Part shown: positions 43,624 through 51,625 of the stretch, piece by piece
Layout of the letters: the number at the start of each line of letters is the position of its first letter
How positions within the stretch are numbered: the stretch's first letter is position 1
DNA from: Actinorhabdospora filicis
GTDB taxonomy: Bacteria > Actinomycetota > Actinomycetes > Mycobacteriales > Micromonosporaceae
NCBI RefSeq assembly: GCF_030269765.1
Contig: NZ_BSTX01000001.1
Span: 633,102 to 697,101 of the forward strand
DNA length: 64,000 nt
Reading direction: 5' to 3'
Notes under the pieces: model-generated
Seen by the model: only the letters and a program-made list of their open reading frames with translations
The model's database searches: none
Told to the model about the DNA's origin: nothing
Made by a program: the position numbers and the translations under genes

Positions 43624-44393
43624 TTGCCGGTGAACTCCGGCTTCTCCTTGGCCACGAACGCGTCCATGCCGATCTGCTTGTCGGCGGTGGCGAACAGGCC
43701 CGCGAACAGCTGCGACTCCCAGGCCAGGCCGGAGGCGAGGTCCATCTCCAGGCCGCCGTCGATGGCGGCCTTGGCCGCGCGCAGCGCCTGCGCCGGGCCC
43801 TTCGCGTAGGACTTCACCATCTCCATGGCGGCGGTGAGCACCTGGTCGGCGGGCACGACCTTGTCGACCAGCCCGATCTCCAGGGCCTCCTTCGCGTCGA
43901 CCATGCGGCCGGTGAAGATGAGGTCCTTGGCCTTGGCCGGGCCGACCAGGCGCGGCAGCCGCTGCGTGCCACCGGCGCCGGGGATGATGCCGAGCCGGAT
44001 CTCCGGCTGGCCGAGCTTGGCGTCCTCGGCGCACACCCGCAGGTCGGCGGTGAGCGCCAGCTCGCAGCCGCCGCCCAGGGCGTAGCCGGTGATGGCGGCG
44101 ACGACCGGCTTGGGGATCCGCGCCACCGCGTCGAAGGCCGACGACAGGTCGCGCGCCCGCGCCGACATGCCGACGTAGTCCATGTCGGCCATTTCCTTGA
44201 TGTCGGCTCCGGCGGCGAAGACCTTCTCCCCGCCGTAGACGACGACCGCCCGGACGTCCTCGCGCGCGGTCGCCTCGTGGGCGGCGGCGCGAAGCTCCTC
44301 CTGGACCTGCGTGTTCAGCGCGTTCATCGGCGGCCGCGACAGGCGGATCACACCGATGCCGCCGTCGACCTCAAGGCGTACGAACTCAGTCAT
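43620..44393 (-). CDS. Enoyl-CoA hydratase/isomerase family protein
   Basis: 257 aa crotonase fold. The oxyanion-hole region AAGADIKEMA (about residues 60-70) and both catalytic Glu positions (E in GGGCELALTADLRV and E in GQPEIRLGIIPGAGGTQRL) are intact, indicating true hydratase activity on enoyl-CoA. It is the first gene of the four-gene operon. TAATCT (44401-44406) lies 7 nt upstream of the ATG, the leaderless promoter pattern. Confidence 0.9.
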   Translation of the reverse strand: MTEFVRLEVDGGIGVIRLSRPPMNALNTQVQEELRAAAHEATAREDVRAVVVYGGEKVFAAGADIKEMADMDYVGMSARARDLSSAFDAVARIPKPVVAAITGYALGGGCELALTADLRVCAEDAKLGQPEIRLGIIPGAGGTQRLPRLVGPAKAKDLIFTGRMVDAKEALEIGLVDKVVPADQVLTAAMEMVKSYAKGPAQALRAAKAAIDGGLEMDLASGLAWESQLFAGLFATADKQIGMDAFVAKEKPEFTGK

Positions 44394-44591
44394 GCTGGGG
44401 AGATTACCGGGCGGTACGCCGCCTGGGGCCAGGGCCGGTTTCGGCGGATTCGGCCGCGTCGCGACGCGATCACCGGCTCCGGCGGGGACGAACCCCGCCG
44501 AACCGAGGGAAACCCCTGCTCGCGGCGGGCGCGGTGTGTGATCCACGTCCGCTTCCGGAAGACCCGGCCACCGGCGCGACTTGATGCGGGC

Positions 44592-45707
44592 ATGAGCACC
44601 CCGATCGCCGGATACACCGCCCCCGGCTACGAGCCCGTCCGCGAGGCCTTCGCCGAGGCGCTGGACGCCGAGCCCGGCAACCAGAACGCGCACCTGGCCG
44701 CCTACGCGCACGGCCGCCTGGTCGCCGACCTCTGGAACGGCCCCGACGGCGACGCCCTCACCGGCCTCTACTCCGTCGCCAAGGGCGTGACCGCGCTGGT
44801 CACGGCACTGGTGGTGCAGGACGGCCGCGTCGACCTCGACGCGACCGTCGCCTCCTACTGGCCGGAGTTCGGGCAGAAGGCCCTCACCGTCCGGCAGCTG
44901 CTCGGGCACCGCTCCGGCCTCGTCGGCGTCCCCGAGGGCTTCACGCCCGCGCAGCTGGCCGACGACCGCGTCCTGGCCGCGCGCCTGGCGTCCGCCGAGC
45001 CGTACTGGACCCCCGGTGACGGCTACGGCTACCACGCCTACGTGATCGGCGCCCTCGTCGGCGAGGTGGTCCTGCGCGCGACCGGCCGCACCGTCCGCGA
45101 GATCTACGAGGAGCGCGTCCGCGCGCCCCGCGGGCTCGACCTCTTCCTCGGGCTGCCCGCCCGCGAGGAGAACCGGTTCACGCCGATGCTGCCCGCCCTC
45201 GGCGAGTCCGGGCTGCCCCCGCGCGACAGCCTCATCGCCGTCGCGTTCAACCTGCACACCGACCCGCCGGCCGACATCCAGACCTTCCTCAACTCCCGCG
45301 AGGCCCGCGCCAAAGGCCCCGCCTCGGCGGGCGCCGTCGGCAACGCGCGCGGCATCGCCGGCGTCTACGCCGCCGCCATCGGCGCCGACGGGACCGAGCC
45401 CCTGCTGCGCCCGGAGACGGTGGCGGCCTTCGCCGAGCCGTACTCCACCGGCATCGACCTGGTCACCGGCGAGGACCACGCCTTCGCACTGGGCTTCGAG
45501 GCCCAGGGCCTGCGCTACCCGGGACTGTCCCGGCACGCCTTCGGGCACTCCGGCGCGGCGGGCGCGCAGGGCTTCGCCGACCCCGGCCTCGGCCTGGCCT
45601 ACGGCTACAGCCGCAGCCGCTTCCACTTCCCGCCCGGCGGCGGGGCCGTGGAGAACGACGGCTTCGTGGCGGCACTGGTGGAGGCGGCGGCGCGAGAGGC
45701 GGGCTGA
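44592..45707 (+). CDS. Class-C beta-lactamase-fold serine hydrolase/esterase
   Basis: 371 aa. The active-site motifs of the serine beta-lactamase family are S61-V-A-K64 (LYSVAKGV), the Tyr motif near Y147 (YGYHAY, a variant of YxN) and HSG (GHSGAAG) near residue 320. There is no signal peptide, so it acts in the cytoplasm, and an esterase or D-aminopeptidase role is more likely than antibiotic resistance. It is divergent from the enoyl-CoA hydratase operon. Confidence 0.85.
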   Translation: MSTPIAGYTAPGYEPVREAFAEALDAEPGNQNAHLAAYAHGRLVADLWNGPDGDALTGLYSVAKGVTALVTALVVQDGRVDLDATVASYWPEFGQKALTVRQLLGHRSGLVGVPEGFTPAQLADDRVLAARLASAEPYWTPGDGYGYHAYVIGALVGEVVLRATGRTVREIYEERVRAPRGLDLFLGLPAREENRFTPMLPALGESGLPPRDSLIAVAFNLHTDPPADIQTFLNSREARAKGPASAGAVGNARGIAGVYAAAIGADGTEPLLRPETVAAFAEPYSTGIDLVTGEDHAFALGFEAQGLRYPGLSRHAFGHSGAAGAQGFADPGLGLAYGYSRSRFHFPPGGGAVENDGFVAALVEAAAREAG

Positions 45708-45763
45708 CGTCACCGGAGGGCGGTCCAGTCGTTGAACCGGGTGAGCCCGAAGGGAGGCCGGTC

Positions 45764-45952
45764 ATGACCCCCGACCCACCCAAAGCCGCGACCTCGGCGG
45801 CCGCATCCGCCGGTGCCCTCGCACACGAGGCGTACCGGCGGGGCATCACCCACGACGCGGCGCTGATCCGGAGCCACGGCCTCATCGGCGACGAGTGGGC
45901 GGCCCGTCAGGCGGCGGCCGCCCGGGCCGTGCGCGAACTCGGCATGCCGTGA
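45764..45952 (+). CDS. Small protein coupled to Uma2 nuclease
   Basis: 62 aa: a Pro/Ala-rich N-terminus, then a helix-forming part with RRGITHDAALIRSHGLIGDEWAARQAAAARAV. AAGGGAGG lies 8 nt before the ATG, and the stop overlaps the Uma2-family start as GTGA. Strong initiation and coupling make it a real gene. Whether it is an antidote, a cofactor or unrelated is unknown. I do not recognise the family. Confidence 0.65.
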   Translation: MTPDPPKAATSAAASAGALAHEAYRRGITHDAALIRSHGLIGDEWAARQAAAARAVRELGMP

Positions 45953-46488
45953 TCGGGCCGGGAAGCGGTACCGAGTGGCAGGCCGCCGATCTCGACGGCC
46001 TGCCGGACGACGGCCTGCGCTACGAACTCGCCGACGGCGTGCTCCTGGTGAGCGGGAGCCGCACGCCCCACCATCAGCACGCCCTGTTCGAACTCGCGCT
46101 GATCCTGGGCCCGGCATGCCCTCCGCACCTGCGGACGCTGCTCGGCCCCATCGAGTTCCGCCCCACGCCGCAGCGGAGCTTCCAGCCCGACTTGATGGTC
46201 GCCCGTGTCGAGGACATCGGCGAGAAGAACCTGACGCACCCGCCCGTTCTCGCCGTCGAGGTCCTGTCCCCCGGCACCGCGCTGGTCGACCTGAACCTCA
46301 AGCGCAAGGCCTACGCGCAGAGCGGGATCCAGTCGTACTGGATCTTCGATCCCGAGGCCGAAGAGCTGGTCACCCACGAGCGCGACGGCGAGAACTACAC
46401 CGAGACCGGCCGGGTCTCCGGTGACGCCGAGCTGGCGGTCGCCCTGCCCTTCCCCGTGACCGTCCGCCCCGCCGACCTGGTCCTCTGA
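45949..46488 (+). CDS. Uma2-family endonuclease (PD-(D/E)XK fold)
   Basis: 179 aa. The family hallmarks are present: RYELADGVLLVSGSRTPHHQHALFELA at the N-terminus, the catalytic D81 (QPDLMV), E104 (LAVEVLSP) and K118/K120 in DLNLKRKAYAQSGIQSYWIFDPE. Uma2 proteins are predicted restriction-like nucleases, widespread in multicopy in actinobacteria and cyanobacteria, with unclear function. Its GTG overlaps the stop of the 62-aa gene. It stops 4 bp from the convergent DUF1023 gene. Confidence 0.85.
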   Translation: MIGPGSGTEWQAADLDGLPDDGLRYELADGVLLVSGSRTPHHQHALFELALILGPACPPHLRTLLGPIEFRPTPQRSFQPDLMVARVEDIGEKNLTHPPVLAVEVLSPGTALVDLNLKRKAYAQSGIQSYWIFDPEAEELVTHERDGENYTETGRVSGDAELAVALPFPVTVRPADLVL

Positions 46489-46492
46489 CGCC

Positions 46493-47920
46493 TCAGCACC
46501 CCTCCACCGCCGGCGGCTGCCCGCCCGGTTTCAGCACCACCGCGCCCCCGGTCAGCACCGCCAGGATGTTCACCCACGCGTCCGACCTCGGGTTGAACAC
46601 CTCCGAGTGCGCGTGGATCCCGCGGATCTCGGTCCCGGCGAGCGCGCCGATCGGGCGTCCGATGTCGTCGGGCGCGTTGGGGTCGGCCACGTGGAAGCCG
46701 CTGTCCAGCAGGATCGTCCCGGGCATCTCGTCGGGATCGAGCCCGTGCCCGATGCCGGGCGCGTCGCCGCTGCCCTGCACGTAGCCGATCAGGTCGGCGG
46801 GCGCGGTCATCGAGTAGCGCGTGCGGCAGGGCGCGTCGTACTGGTGGACGTCGGTCACGCCGTGCCCGGATCCGGCCGAGGCGAGCTGGAGGATCACGTC
46901 GGCGTCGAGTCCGCGCGTCTCGGCGAGCCCGACCACGGGCCCGCCGTAGGAGTGCCCGATGGCGATGACGGGGACGCCGGGCGCGAGCCGCGCGCGCAGG
47001 TCGCGGCTGAAGGAGGCGAGCCGGGGCGCGGCCTTCTCGGCGTATCCGGCCAGGCCCTCCTGGAGCCAGCCGGAGGGGAAGTCCGCACCGGCCCACACGA
47101 TGACGGCGAGTTTCCCGGCGGCCTCGGGGGCGTCCACGAAGGACCGCGCGCGCAGGGCGTAGCGGATGAAGTTGTCGCTGACGACGGACGCGCTGCCGCC
47201 GGGCACGAGGATCCCCACCCGGGTGGCGCTCGTCAGGTCGCCGATGACCTCGGCCCAGGAGCCCTGCCCGTTGTTGGCGACGGGGTCGAAGTAGATCAGG
47301 TCGTGCCCGCGGTCGGCGGCTCCGGCGAAGAAGTCGGCGTAGGGCGTCCCGGCCAGCGCCCACGGGGGCGTCCACATCGGCACGTCGGGGGTGCTGGGGC
47401 GGACGGTCTCGGCGGTGAGCCGCAGGCGGTTGGCGGCGATGCGCGCGGGGTAGGGCGCGCCCTCCAGGTTGCCGATCGCGGAGGGGAACAGCACCGCCGC
47501 CCATTCGGTGACGGCGGCGGGCAGCCCGGCGAAGAAGGCGCGGACCACGGCCGGGTCCTGCCCGGCGAGGCGGGTGAGGGCCTCGGCGACGGGGTCGTCG
47601 TAGGACGCGGGGTCGCGCCCGGCGGCGGCGACCACGAGGCGCGGGTCGAGGGCGACGCGGGTGGCGGCGGCGGACGCGGTGAGCCCGGCGAGGCCGGGCG
47701 CGACGGCCGCGACCAGCGCGTCCGGTGTCTCGGCGGGCGGCAGCGGGGCCGCGCCGGGTTCGGCGGAGACGGGCGTGGTGAGGGGGTACACGATGGACGG
47801 GACCCCGACGACCACGACGGCGGCGAGCGCCACCAGCACGGCCTGTCGCAGCCGTGCTTCGACCTGTGCCCGCCACGTGGTCACCCGGTCATTTAACACC
47901 GGGCGGGCGGTTTTGGTCAC
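46493..47920 (-). CDS. DUF1023 alpha/beta hydrolase, membrane-anchored
   Basis: 475 aa. One N-terminal membrane helix (about residues 25-50) anchors the protein, and the bulk is predicted outside. The C-terminal alpha/beta hydrolase domain carries the nucleophile elbow GHSYGG (about residue 310) and a late H in GFHVADPNAPDD. Similar actinobacterial proteins are annotated as DUF1023 lipase/esterase-like. The start is GTG at 47918-47920, 18 bp after the ABC ATPase gene, so the two are cotranscribed. Confidence 0.8.
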   Translation of the reverse strand: MTKTARPVLNDRVTTWRAQVEARLRQAVLVALAAVVVVGVPSIVYPLTTPVSAEPGAAPLPPAETPDALVAAVAPGLAGLTASAAATRVALDPRLVVAAAGRDPASYDDPVAEALTRLAGQDPAVVRAFFAGLPAAVTEWAAVLFPSAIGNLEGAPYPARIAANRLRLTAETVRPSTPDVPMWTPPWALAGTPYADFFAGAADRGHDLIYFDPVANNGQGSWAEVIGDLTSATRVGILVPGGSASVVSDNFIRYALRARSFVDAPEAAGKLAVIVWAGADFPSGWLQEGLAGYAEKAAPRLASFSRDLRARLAPGVPVIAIGHSYGGPVVGLAETRGLDADVILQLASAGSGHGVTDVHQYDAPCRTRYSMTAPADLIGYVQGSGDAPGIGHGLDPDEMPGTILLDSGFHVADPNAPDDIGRPIGALAGTEIRGIHAHSEVFNPRSDAWVNILAVLTGGAVVLKPGGQPPAVEGC

Positions 47921-47938
47921 GACATCCGGTGCACGCCT

Positions 47939-48745
47939 TTACACGGCGCGTGCGGTGTACCGGTCTCCGTTGCGGGTGAGCTCCAGCGGGATCCCGAAGG
48001 TCTTCGAGAGATTCTCACCGGTCAGCGTGTCATCCATGAGGCCCGAGGCGACGACTCCCCCGTCGGCGATCAGCAGCGCGTGGGTGAACCCGGGCGGGAT
48101 CTCCTCGACGTGGTGGGTGACCAGGACGATGGCGGGCGCGTCGGGGTCGAGGGCCAGCGCCGAGAGCCGCTGGACGAGGGATTCGCGGGCGCCAAGGTCG
48201 AGTCCGGCGGCGGGTTCGTCGAGGAGCAGCAGCTCGGGGTCGGTCATGAGCGCGCGGGCGATCTGGACGCGCTTGCGCTCGCCCTCGGAGAGGGTGCCGT
48301 AGAGGCGTCCGGCGAGTTCGGCGACGCCCAGCTGGGACAGCAGCGCCAGGGCGCGTTCCTCGTCGAGGGTGTCGTACTCCTCGCGCCAGCGGCCGACGAC
48401 GCCCCACGCGGCGGTGACGACGACGTTGGCGACGGTCTCGTCGGCGGGGATCTGCTCGGCGAGCAGGGCGGTGGCCAGGCCGATGCGGGGGCGCAGTTCG
48501 AAGACGTCGACGGCGCCCATGCGCTCGCCGAGGAGGTGCACGGTCCCGGCGGTGGGGTGGGTGCGGGCGGCGACGAGGTTGAGGAGGGTGGTCTTCCCGG
48601 CGCCGTTGGGGCCGAGGACGACCCATCGCTCGTCGAGTTCGACGTGCCAGCTGACGTCGGTCAGGAGCTTGGCGCGTCCACGGCGGACGGTCGCGGAGTC
48701 CACGGAGATCACGAGGTCTGTCGGCTCTGGCACGTACCCATCCAA
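47939..48745 (-). CDS. ABC transporter ATP-binding protein, stand-alone
   Basis: 268 aa with normal motifs: Walker A GPNGAGKTT (about residues 45-53), signature LSEGERKRVQIA and Walker B LLLLDEPAAGLD. No permease is next to it. The following gene is a membrane-anchored hydrolase, and the divergent genes encode another ABC system. The C-terminal ending GIPLELTRNGDRYTARAV is conserved in actinobacterial stand-alone ATPases of this type. The partner is unknown. Confidence 0.85.
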   Translation of the reverse strand: MDGYVPEPTDLVISVDSATVRRGRAKLLTDVSWHVELDERWVVLGPNGAGKTTLLNLVAARTHPTAGTVHLLGERMGAVDVFELRPRIGLATALLAEQIPADETVANVVVTAAWGVVGRWREEYDTLDEERALALLSQLGVAELAGRLYGTLSEGERKRVQIARALMTDPELLLLDEPAAGLDLGARESLVQRLSALALDPDAPAIVLVTHHVEEIPPGFTHALLIADGGVVASGLMDDTLTGENLSKTFGIPLELTRNGDRYTARAV

Positions 48746-48813
48746 CCACGTCGTCTCGGGACCCCTGGAGCTGGCCGGTGCGTCGTAAGGTGTGGCATTC
48801 GGAGGTGATGCAG

Positions 48814-49845
48814 GTGACAGTCGTCTGCGAGATCAGCGGACTTCGCAAGTCGTTTCGGACCTTGCGCCGCGGGCCCGTGGTCGCCGTGGACGGTCTCGAC
48901 CTGGTGGTCCACCGGGGTGAGGTGCACGGGTTCCTCGGCCCGAACGGCTGCGGCAAGACCACGACGCTGCGGGCGTTGCTGGGGCTGGTCCGGGCCGACG
49001 CGGGGATCATGCGCGTGTTCGGTGAACCGCTGCCGGAGCGGTTGCCGCATGTGGTGAACCGGGTCGGGGCGATCGTGGAGGCGCCGAACTTCTTCGGCAA
49101 CTTCACCGGGTTCCAGACCTTGCGGCTGCTGGCGTCGTCGGTGGGGATCCCCGACGCGCGCGTGCACGAGGTCCTGGAGATCGTGGGCCTGCGCGACCGC
49201 GCGCGGCAGAACGTGAAGGCGTACTCGCTGGGCATGCGGCAGCGGCTGGCGGTGGCCTCGGCGCTGCTGAAGAAGCCGGAGCTGCTGATCCTGGACGAGC
49301 CGGCCAACGGGCTGGACCCGGCCGGCATCCGCGAAATGCGCGAGCTGATGCAGAGCCTGGCGGCCAACGGCGTGACGGTGCTGGTGTCCTCGCATCTGCT
49401 GGGCGAGGTCGAGCAGCTGTGCGACACGGTGACGATCGTGTCGCGGGGCCGCCGCGTGCACACCGGCAAGGTGGCCGACGTGATCGCGTCCCAGTCGACC
49501 GGGGACGTGCGGGTGCTGGTGGCCGACCCGGAGGCCGCGCTGCCGGTGCTGGCCGAGGCGGGCCTGGAGGCCCACCGCGTCAACGAGCACATCGTCGTCC
49601 CGCGCATGAACGATCCGGCGTTCGTCACCAGGACCCTCGGCGAGAAGGACATCTGGGTGTCCGAGCTGGTGCAGCTCAAGCCGGACCTGGAGACGGTGTT
49701 CCTCCAGCTCACCGGCACCGCGCCGGTCGCCGGGCGCTACCCGCAGGTGGACGACTCGGTGCGCGTCCCGCCCCCGCCCCTTCCCGTGTCCGCGCCGGTC
49801 GCCGAGACGATCACGGTCACGCCCGAGTCCGGAGGTCCGGCCTGA
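48814..49845 (+). CDS. ABC transporter ATP-binding protein (ABC-2 exporter)
   Basis: 343 aa. Walker A GPNGCGKTT, signature YSLGMRQRLAVA and Walker B LLILDEPANGLDP are intact. The C-terminal about 40 residues are Pro/Val-rich (VRVPPPPLPVSAPVAETITV), an unusual tail. I chose GTG 48814 because GGAGG lies 8 nt upstream. ATG 48808 would put the SD only 3 nt away. The stop overlaps the permease start by one base (TGATG). Confidence 0.88.
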   Translation: MTVVCEISGLRKSFRTLRRGPVVAVDGLDLVVHRGEVHGFLGPNGCGKTTTLRALLGLVRADAGIMRVFGEPLPERLPHVVNRVGAIVEAPNFFGNFTGFQTLRLLASSVGIPDARVHEVLEIVGLRDRARQNVKAYSLGMRQRLAVASALLKKPELLILDEPANGLDPAGIREMRELMQSLAANGVTVLVSSHLLGEVEQLCDTVTIVSRGRRVHTGKVADVIASQSTGDVRVLVADPEAALPVLAEAGLEAHRVNEHIVVPRMNDPAFVTRTLGEKDIWVSELVQLKPDLETVFLQLTGTAPVAGRYPQVDDSVRVPPPPLPVSAPVAETITVTPESGGPA

Positions 49846-50858
49846 TGCTGCTCAAGGTCGAGCTGCGCCGTTTCTTCACCCGCCGCTTCGGGATGGTCAT
49901 GTCCCTGGCGACGGTGGCGGCGATGGCCGTCATCCTGATCATCGCGATGGCCAACTCGCACAAGCCGAGCGCCGACGAGATCGCCTACGCCGAGTCGGAG
50001 GCCGCCGCCGCCCGCATCGACATGGCTCCCCGCTTCGACGAGTGCCAGCGCATGTCGCCGCTGCCCGCCGTCGTCGACGGTGAGGAGAACTGGCTGTCCG
50101 GGCAGGACTGCGCCCAGTACGACCCGGACCTCATCGACGCGGCGAACTACCTGTACGGCTCGGTGTCCTTCACCCAGGACGTCCCGCCGCTCATGTACGT
50201 CTTCGGCTGCCTGATCGCGATGGCGGGCATGGTCACCGCCGCCTCCTTCGTGGGCGCCGAGTGGCCCACCGGCGGCATGACGAACCTGCTGCTGTGGAAA
50301 CCGCGCCGGATGGAGGTCTTCTTCTCCAAGCTCGGGGCCTCGCTGATCACCATCACCGCCGGCGCCTTCGGTCTGACCGGCGTGTTCCTGCTGCTGATGT
50401 GGGTGATCACCTCGGTGGGCGGCTACGTCGGCGACGTCAACTCGACCTGGCTGGGCGAGTTCGTGGAGCAGGTCCTGCGCATGGCGGCCCTCCCGGTCAT
50501 GCTGACCGTCGTCGGCTTCTCCATCGCGATGCTCGGCCGCCGCACCGCCGCCGCCCTGGGCGCGCTGGCCGCCTACGCCGTGGTCTTCGAGTTCGGGCTG
50601 CGCATCATCGGCCAGTTCATCCCCGGGCTGTACTTCCTGGAGCTGTTCACCCTGTCGCCGTACGTGATCGGCTGGCTGATCGGCAGGTACGAGATCGTGG
50701 ACTACGGGTCGAGCTACTCCAACTACGGCGACTACGTCGAACCCACGACGATCACCATCGACCGCGTCGGCGGATCGATCGTGCTGCTGCTGTTCACGCT
50801 GGTGCTGGTGGGGGCGGCGGCTTGGGTGTTCAAGCGGCGGGATGTGGCGAACGGCTAA
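49845..50858 (+). CDS. ABC-2 type permease
   Basis: 337 aa with six membrane helices. Between helices 1 and 2 a large extracytoplasmic loop of about 75 residues carries several Asp/Glu and two Cys (DECQRM, GQDCAQY), possibly a disulfide. The coupling region reads FVGAEWPTGGMTNLLLWKPRRMEVFFSK. It is coupled to the preceding ATPase. The 3' end abuts the large inverted-repeat element at 50880. Confidence 0.85.
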   Translation: MLLKVELRRFFTRRFGMVMSLATVAAMAVILIIAMANSHKPSADEIAYAESEAAAARIDMAPRFDECQRMSPLPAVVDGEENWLSGQDCAQYDPDLIDAANYLYGSVSFTQDVPPLMYVFGCLIAMAGMVTAASFVGAEWPTGGMTNLLLWKPRRMEVFFSKLGASLITITAGAFGLTGVFLLLMWVITSVGGYVGDVNSTWLGEFVEQVLRMAALPVMLTVVGFSIAMLGRRTAAALGALAAYAVVFEFGLRIIGQFIPGLYFLELFTLSPYVIGWLIGRYEIVDYGSSYSNYGDYVEPTTITIDRVGGSIVLLLFTLVLVGAAAWVFKRRDVANG

Positions 50859-50879
50859 CACCACGGACGAGACGAGGCG

Positions 50880-51625
50880 GCAGGGCGGGGTGCACGCCGA
50901 CGCGCACGGCGAGGCGCGTGCCGAGGCGCGTGCCGAGGCGCGAGGGTGACCACCCAGCGGGAGAGAAGTGTCTTGATCGGGTGGTGAAGCTGGGCGCGCG
51001 CGTGCAGCGGCGCAACCAGCCCGGTTGGCCACGACGCACCGTGTGCCGAGGAACAAAGGCCGCCTCCGGCTCGGGGGAAGTGTTTTGACTTCCGGGGTCC
51101 AGGGGACGGAGTTCCCTGGTGGGTCCAGGGCAAGGCCCTGGTCTGGTGCAGGGCGAAGCGCCTGCTACCTCGATCCGAACGGTCGTGAGGCGAGGTGACA
51201 CCGCAGGTGTCACTCGCTCAAAGGGAGGGCCGGGGCGCCGCCCCGGCCTCGCCCCGCCCCGGCCCTGCTCCGTCCCGCGTCACCCTGGCCCCGCTCCACC
51301 CCGGCTTCTCTTCTCGGGTGCGTGGGGCTTGCGGCCGTGGCCTGTCGTCTTCTCCGCGTGGTGCCCAAGGGGCTTTGCCCCCTGGACCCCCACCAGGGAA
51401 CTCCGTCCCCTGGACCCCGGGAACTCACAACACTTCCCCCGAGCCGGAGGCGGGCTATGTTTTTCGGCACCCGCTGCTTCGTGGCCGACCGGGTTGGTTG
51501 CGCCGCTGCACGCGCGCGCCATTCTTCGACACGCGATCAAAACCCTCCCCCTCCCCCGCGTGGGTGGTCCCCCTCGCGCCTTCGGCCTTCGGCCTTCGCC
51601 CCTCGGCCATACCGCCGCGTGCCCA
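50880..51625. repeat. Large inverted-repeat element, copy A
   Basis: About 750 bp. The left arm (about 50939-51140) and right arm (about 51361-51590) are imperfect reverse complements: for example GCGCGCGTGCAGCGGCGCAA near 50995 pairs with TTGCGCCGCTGCACGCGCGC near 51499. Both arms carry a double-hairpin module built on GTCCAGGGG...CCCTGGT. Further small hairpins (CCAGGGC-AAG-GCCCTGG; GTGACACC-GCA-GGTGTCAC; CCGGGGCGCCGCCCCGG) fill the left-centre. Copy B at 55.8 kb is nearly the same. No coding frame is conserved between arms, and the translations are Arg/Pro-rich. The element lies between the ABC permease and amidase genes, which converge. Confidence 0.85.

Noticed and set aside
44592..45707. 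Antibiotic-resistance beta-lactamase
   Set aside because: No signal peptide, a YxN motif variant and chromosomal housekeeping context point to an esterase or peptidase-like hydrolase.
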